10,375 nucleotides of DNA from positions 1 through 10,375 of the forward strand of contig CAAEVD010000087.1 in NCBI GenBank assembly GCA_900759435.1. The letters run 5' to 3'. Numbering within the stretch: the stretch's first letter is position 1; each line of letters starts with the position of its first letter. A program made the translations under genes and the position numbers. The notes under the pieces are model-generated. The model did not search any database, was not told the origin of the DNA, and saw nothing but the letters and a program-made list of their open reading frames with translations. This document shows positions 7,279 through 10,375 of the stretch, in pieces. The stretch comes from an uncultured Collinsella sp. (GTDB lineage: Bacteria; Actinomycetota; Coriobacteriia; Coriobacteriales; Coriobacteriaceae).

Positions 7279-7348
7279 AAATAATCCAATTTTGCGAGAA
7301 GTCGCCCCGTGGTGGTAGTGCCGTTCAAGGGTCAAAATGTCCAATTTG
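7279..7348 (-). promoter_or_regulatory. Direct repeat TCCAATTT upstream of the surface-protein gene
   Basis: The plus-strand octamer TCCAATTT occurs at 7285-7292 and 7340-7347, 55 bases apart (about five helical turns), each preceded by an A-rich run (AAATAA, AAAATG). On the coding strand both read AAATTGGA. They lie about 35 to 100 bases before the ATG at 7248, where activator or promoter sites would be. The sites are short, and regulatory use is inference. Confidence 0.3.
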
Positions 7349-7354
7349 AGCGTG

Positions 7355-7384
7355 CGAAAGCGCCAGGACCCCGGAGCGCTTTCG
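7355..7384. repeat. Inverted repeat between the LuxR gene and the surface-protein gene
   Basis: CGAAAGCGC (7355-7363) and GCGCTTTCG (7376-7384) are perfect 9-base arms with a 12-base loop. It begins 20 bases after the LuxR-type gene's stop. On the transcribed strand no U-run follows, so it is either a weak or Rho-assisted terminator or a regulator site about 107-136 bases before the surface-protein start. Confidence 0.6.
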
Positions 7385-7404
7385 ATACGACGGGCAGTCT
7401 GCCG

Positions 7405-8409
7405 CTAGCGCAACATGTGGGCAACCAGCTCGGCGCGAGTTCCGATACCAAGCTTGGCATACACTCCTGATAGGCGGTTTTTGACGGTGCCCGGCGATAC
7501 TCCCATATGGCGTGCGATTTCGGCGTTGGTCCACCCACGACAGGCGAGCATGGCCATGGTGAATTCCGTGGTCGTTAGATCGTCGGCCACGTCCTCGCCC
7601 GAATCAGGGTTGTGGATGCGCCGCCAGCCGTAGCTGAAGCGGTACGTGATCTCGATGATGCGCGCGAAGTCGTCTGGGTATTGCGTTTTTAGGCACGCCT
7701 CGATGAGCCCCTGTAAAAGGCCGTGGTGCTCGCCAATGAGCTCGATAAGGCCGTCGGGGCGCGCAATGCCCCAAGCGGCTCCGAAGTGTGCCTTTGCGGC
7801 GTCGATGTCCTTGAGGCTCATGCATGCCATGGAGGCTGCCAGGTGCAGGAACAGTTCCGAGATCGGATAACTTCCCTGTTTCATAATCAGGGCGTTTTCC
7901 GCCATGCCCAGGCTGCGGCCGTATTCGCCGCGCAGATACAAGGCGTGCGCCATCACGTAGCTGGCGAACAGGCGCAGGCCTTCGGGCAGATGCGCCGCAA
8001 GCGGATAAAACTCTTCGGCAGAATACGGGGAAGGCAAGTGCAGCAGGACACTCGCGGCCGAGGCGAACAGGATATGCGTGGCGTGGATGGCGGGCGATTC
8101 CTCGTCGGCTGGCGTATCGAGGATGCCAGTAAGGCACCGGCGGGCGTCGGCGATACGGTTGAGCGACAGACTGGCGTATCCGCAGATAAAGCATGCGGAA
8201 TAGCGCAGTGTGGGATCGGTGGCGTCAAGATGGGGGCGCGCCGTCTTGGCAGCGAGGGCGGCCTGTCCGCGAAAGTACAGCGCTTCTGCCGTGGCAATGG
8301 CGTGCGAATCGGGGTCGGAAATGCCTGCAACCGCAGCGTCAATCTGCCCCGGCACAAAGGCGGTGCACATCAACGGCATGGGAACGCGTGGGTAGCCATC
8401 GCAGTCCAT
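7405..8409 (-). CDS. LuxR-type transcriptional regulator with TPR-like N-terminal region (334 aa)
   Basis: The C-terminal LuxR/GerE HTH (about residues 277-334) is clear: LTTTEFTMAMLACRGWTNAEIARHMGVSPGTVKNRL and then YAKLGIGTRAELVAHML. The first 270 residues are alanine-rich helices in repeated pairs, for example about 36-60, 68-97, 106-125, 145-173, 184-213 and 221-240. They look like degenerate TPR repeats, as in MalT-like or SARP-like regulators. No receiver Asp pocket, autoinducer domain or P-loop is visible, so the signal is unknown. The start at 8409 has GGGAG (8421-8417) 7 bases ahead; the open frame continues to 8592 inside the kinase gene but has no better start. The gap to the kinase stop is 68 bases without a clear terminator, so it may belong to the same transcript. 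The next gene downstream is the surface protein, its likeliest target by position. Confidence 0.88.
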   Translation of the reverse strand: MDCDGYPRVPMPLMCTAFVPGQIDAAVAGISDPDSHAIATAEALYFRGQAALAAKTARPHLDATDPTLRYSACFICGYASLSLNRIADARRCLTGILDTPADEESPAIHATHILFASAASVLLHLPSPYSAEEFYPLAAHLPEGLRLFASYVMAHALYLRGEYGRSLGMAENALIMKQGSYPISELFLHLAASMACMSLKDIDAAKAHFGAAWGIARPDGLIELIGEHHGLLQGLIEACLKTQYPDDFARIIEITYRFSYGWRRIHNPDSGEDVADDLTTTEFTMAMLACRGWTNAEIARHMGVSPGTVKNRLSGVYAKLGIGTRAELVAHMLR

Positions 8410-8477
8410 CTTCCATCTCCCAACAGCTGGCAACAATAGCAGCAATTGTACTCCTGTTGCTCGGGACCCCTTTCGTT

Positions 8478-9629
8478 TTACTGTTCGGTTAACGCTGCGG
8501 ATCGTTTTGGAAGGCTTACGAGCATGGTGGTCCCGTTCTCGGAACTTGTTTCGACCTCTACTGTGCCACCGTGAAGCGCTGCAATCTCCCAAACGAGTGC
8601 TAGCCCGAGTCCTGCGCCGCCGTATGCCCTGCTGCGGGATTTGTCTAGACGAAAGAACGGTTGGAAGATGCTCTCACGGTACTGCTTGGGTATTCCCGGG
8701 CCCTCATCTTTGACTCGTAGGAGCACGTGGCTGTCGCTGTCGCTGATGGAGACGTTGACAGTCGAGTCGGTGCGGCTGTAGCGGATAGCGTTTTCGACCA
8801 GGTTGAACACCAGCCGGTACAGTAGCGTGTCGCTCCCGATTACTAAAGCGTCTCCAGCACAATTGAGGGCTATGCCCTTATTTTCGGCAAGTGGCGTAAG
8901 GTCGGTGAGGACCTCTTCGGACAAGGGGCCAAGTTCAACATCGTCTTCGCAAGGAACGCTGCGGAGCTCACTCATCTCGAGTAATACCTTGGTCATCCGC
9001 GACATTCGCTCGGTTTGTTCTTGTAGCAGGCCGAGCAGCTCGGCTGTTTCGGGTTGCAAACCGGAGTGCTCGGAGATGAATAGTTCAATCTGTGCTTGCA
9101 TAAGGGCGAGTGGGGTGCGCAGCTCGTGTGCGGCGTTGCCGGTAAACTGACGCTGTGCAGAGAACCCTTCGCCAAGACGAGCGATCATGTCGTTGAAAGA
9201 GGCGCTGCATCGTTGTAGCTCGGTGGGCATATCTTCATTGAGTCTGATTTCGCTTAGGTTGTCAGGCTGCACGCGCTCAACCTGGGCTGCAAAAGCCCGT
9301 AGCGGTTTGAGTGCACGGCCGCTCACAAAGTATGCCAGCACGCCGCCAAGGAGTGTGACTCCAGCCGTGATGTACCAAGCTGTCGTGCCAAAAGATTCCT
9401 GTGCGTCGTTTACGACGATCGTGACCTTGTCATCGGGGGTTGCTTTCGTTGGGTCGAACACCTGGGGCGAATCCGCGCCGGCAGCGTTAAAGGCCGAGAT
9501 GTCACTGCCGATGGCATCCATATAGCGCATGCCCGTATAGCCGACCAGGCAGTTCGTCAGCACGCACGCCGCACACGTCAGCAGCGCCGTCATGATCGTT
9601 ATGCGCCATTGCAGCGAAAGCCTTTTCAT
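8478..9629 (-). CDS. Sensor histidine kinase (383 aa)
   Basis: This is a membrane-bound two-component sensor that autophosphorylates on His and passes the phosphate to the response regulator encoded just before it. Two membrane helices lie at about 10-30 and 84-103 and enclose a small outside loop of about 50 residues. A short HAMP region (about 104-155) follows, then the HisKA domain with AAHELRTPL (phosphorylated His168) and the ATPase domain. That domain has the N box FNLVENAIRYS (Asn276, Asn280), G1 DEGPG (308-312), the F box FQPFFRLD (322-329) and G2 GGAGLGLAL (337-344). All catalytic motifs are intact. Its ATG overlaps the response regulator's stop in an ATGA (9629-9626), a sign of translational coupling. 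The outside loop is too short for a standard PAS or Cache domain, and the ligand is not predictable. Confidence 0.95.
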   Translation of the reverse strand: MKRLSLQWRITIMTALLTCAACVLTNCLVGYTGMRYMDAIGSDISAFNAAGADSPQVFDPTKATPDDKVTIVVNDAQESFGTTAWYITAGVTLLGGVLAYFVSGRALKPLRAFAAQVERVQPDNLSEIRLNEDMPTELQRCSASFNDMIARLGEGFSAQRQFTGNAAHELRTPLALMQAQIELFISEHSGLQPETAELLGLLQEQTERMSRMTKVLLEMSELRSVPCEDDVELGPLSEEVLTDLTPLAENKGIALNCAGDALVIGSDTLLYRLVFNLVENAIRYSRTDSTVNVSISDSDSHVLLRVKDEGPGIPKQYRESIFQPFFRLDKSRSRAYGGAGLGLALVWEIAALHGGTVEVETSSENGTTMLVSLPKRSAALTEQ

Positions 9630-10300
9630 TCGCTATCCTCCATAACGTAGCCCTCTCCAATCCGATTGCGAATCGGGTCGTATCCCAAAGCGCTGCGCAA
9701 CTTTTTTCGGAGCGACGAGATGTGAACGCGGGTTGCGTTGCTAAAGCTGTTCACGCTGCTATCCCAAACGTGCTCGATAAGCTCCTCTTGACTTATCGGA
9801 CGCCCCTGATTAAGCATCAGGTATTCCAAGATTCCCGTTTCCTTGCGTGTAAGAGATAGAGCCTCTCTGTCCACGGAAGCGATGCGCGCCTTGGTGTCAA
9901 AGCGGAGCTTTCCGCAGGCTAAAACTATGTCGCTTTGTGTAAAGCGTCTGAGGGTAAGGCTGCGAATTCTTGCCGCAAGCTCGTCCAGATGAAACGGCTT
10001 GGTGAGGTAATCGTTGGCCCCGGCATCGAGTCCGGCGACTTTATCGGATACTTCGCCACGTGCGGACAGAATCAGTACCTTAGTCTCGCAGTCAGTTTTC
10101 CTAAGTTCCCTGAGTACGGTCATGCCGTCGATACGGGGAAGGTTGAGGTCGAGTACCACGAGGTCGAAGGCCTCAACGTCCAGTAGGTCGAGCGCCTCCT
10201 GTCCGTCGTGACAGCAGTCGACACTGTACGCCAAGTTTCGCAAGCTGCGCGCGATTGCGTCACACAGCGCCTGCTCGTCCTCGACGATCAAAATACGCAT
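9626..10300 (-). CDS. OmpR-family response regulator (224 aa)
   Basis: This is the DNA-binding partner of the kinase encoded next. The receiver domain (about 1-115) has the acidic pair E7/D8, phosphoacceptor Asp51 (VVLDLNLPRIDG), Ser79 (ILSAR) and Lys101 (YLTKPF). The winged-helix output domain (about 125-222) shows LTRKETGILEYL, the helix QEELIEHVWD, the recognition helix ATRVHISSLRKKLR and the wing IRNRIGEGYVM. The ATG at 10300 is chosen over one at 10318 because AAGGAG (10312-10307) stands 6 bases before it and the receiver fold begins directly after it. QseB/PmrA-like in layout, but the target genes are not visible; the downstream LuxR and surface-protein genes are plausible members of its regulon. 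Confidence 0.95.
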   Translation of the reverse strand: MRILIVEDEQALCDAIARSLRNLAYSVDCCHDGQEALDLLDVEAFDLVVLDLNLPRIDGMTVLRELRKTDCETKVLILSARGEVSDKVAGLDAGANDYLTKPFHLDELAARIRSLTLRRFTQSDIVLACGKLRFDTKARIASVDREALSLTRKETGILEYLMLNQGRPISQEELIEHVWDSSVNSFSNATRVHISSLRKKLRSALGYDPIRNRIGEGYVMEDSE

Positions 10301-10341
10301 AACAGTCTCCTTGCACATTTCAAATCGCGCTTAACACGGAT

Positions 10342-10347
10342 TTTATA
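10342..10347 (-). promoter_or_regulatory. Candidate -10 box for the two-component operon
   Basis: TATAAA followed by AT reads on the minus strand 42 bases before the ATG at 10300. No good -35 box is found at 17 bases, though a TTGGAC lies closer than normal. It is a weak promoter by eye, which fits activator dependence or autoregulation, and this is only suggestive. Confidence 0.35.
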
Positions 10348-10375
10348 GCCGATATGGTCCAATGGTCGCGTAACG

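Noticed and set aside
7249..7344. Earlier TTG start for the surface protein at 7344
   Set aside because: It would put 32 residues with no signal features before the twin-arginine leader, it has no ribosome site, and it overlaps the upstream repeats.
8410..8592. Longer version of the LuxR-type protein starting at 8592
   Set aside because: The extra 61 residues are Arg/Lys-rich, mostly overlap the 3' end of the kinase gene in another frame, and lack a ribosome site, whereas GGGAG precedes the ATG at 8409.

Overview
The window comes from a high-GC Gram-positive genome. It most resembles a Coriobacteriia gut actinobacterium, with Collinsella or a close relative as my best guess. The reasons are the codon use, a sortase signal of the LAxTG type, a TPR-like/LuxR regulator, and the pairing of a Tat-type leader with a wall-anchor signal. 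I could not run a search, so the genus is inference.

Left part (1-1628, minus strand): the N-terminal two thirds or more of a divergent type IIA topoisomerase B subunit (GyrB/ParE family), cut by the window edge. A 319-base divergent intergenic region follows (1629-1947). It holds a candidate promoter for the topoisomerase, two tandem perfect or near-perfect palindromes (1723-1753 and 1761-1797), and a strong sigma70-type promoter (TTGACA-17-TATATT) for the rightward genes, surrounded by three copies of a GACAGA/TCTGTC motif. The rightward genes form a two-gene unit: a 76-residue XRE-type regulator (1948-2178) and a 194-residue four-helix membrane protein (2188-2772). A hairpin at 2778-2814 separates this unit from the convergent gene on the other side.

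Right part (2863-10300, all minus strand; read right to left in order of transcription): an OmpR-type response regulator (10300-9626), a sensor histidine kinase overlapping it by 4 bases (9629-8478), a TPR-like/LuxR-type regulator 68 bases further on (8409-7405), and a 1461-residue exported protein (7248-2863). That protein starts with a twin-arginine leader. It continues through Ig-like, unassigned strand-rich and propeller-like regions, and ends in a Gly/Ser stalk and an LAGTG sorting signal.

The most interesting reading is a surface-protein module. A two-component system senses something outside the membrane, a LuxR-type regulator gene follows in the same orientation, and the next gene is a giant wall-anchored protein that may leave the cell folded through Tat before sortase anchoring. 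The functional link is inferred from gene order only. I saw no tRNA, rRNA, CRISPR array, insertion sequence or prophage gene.
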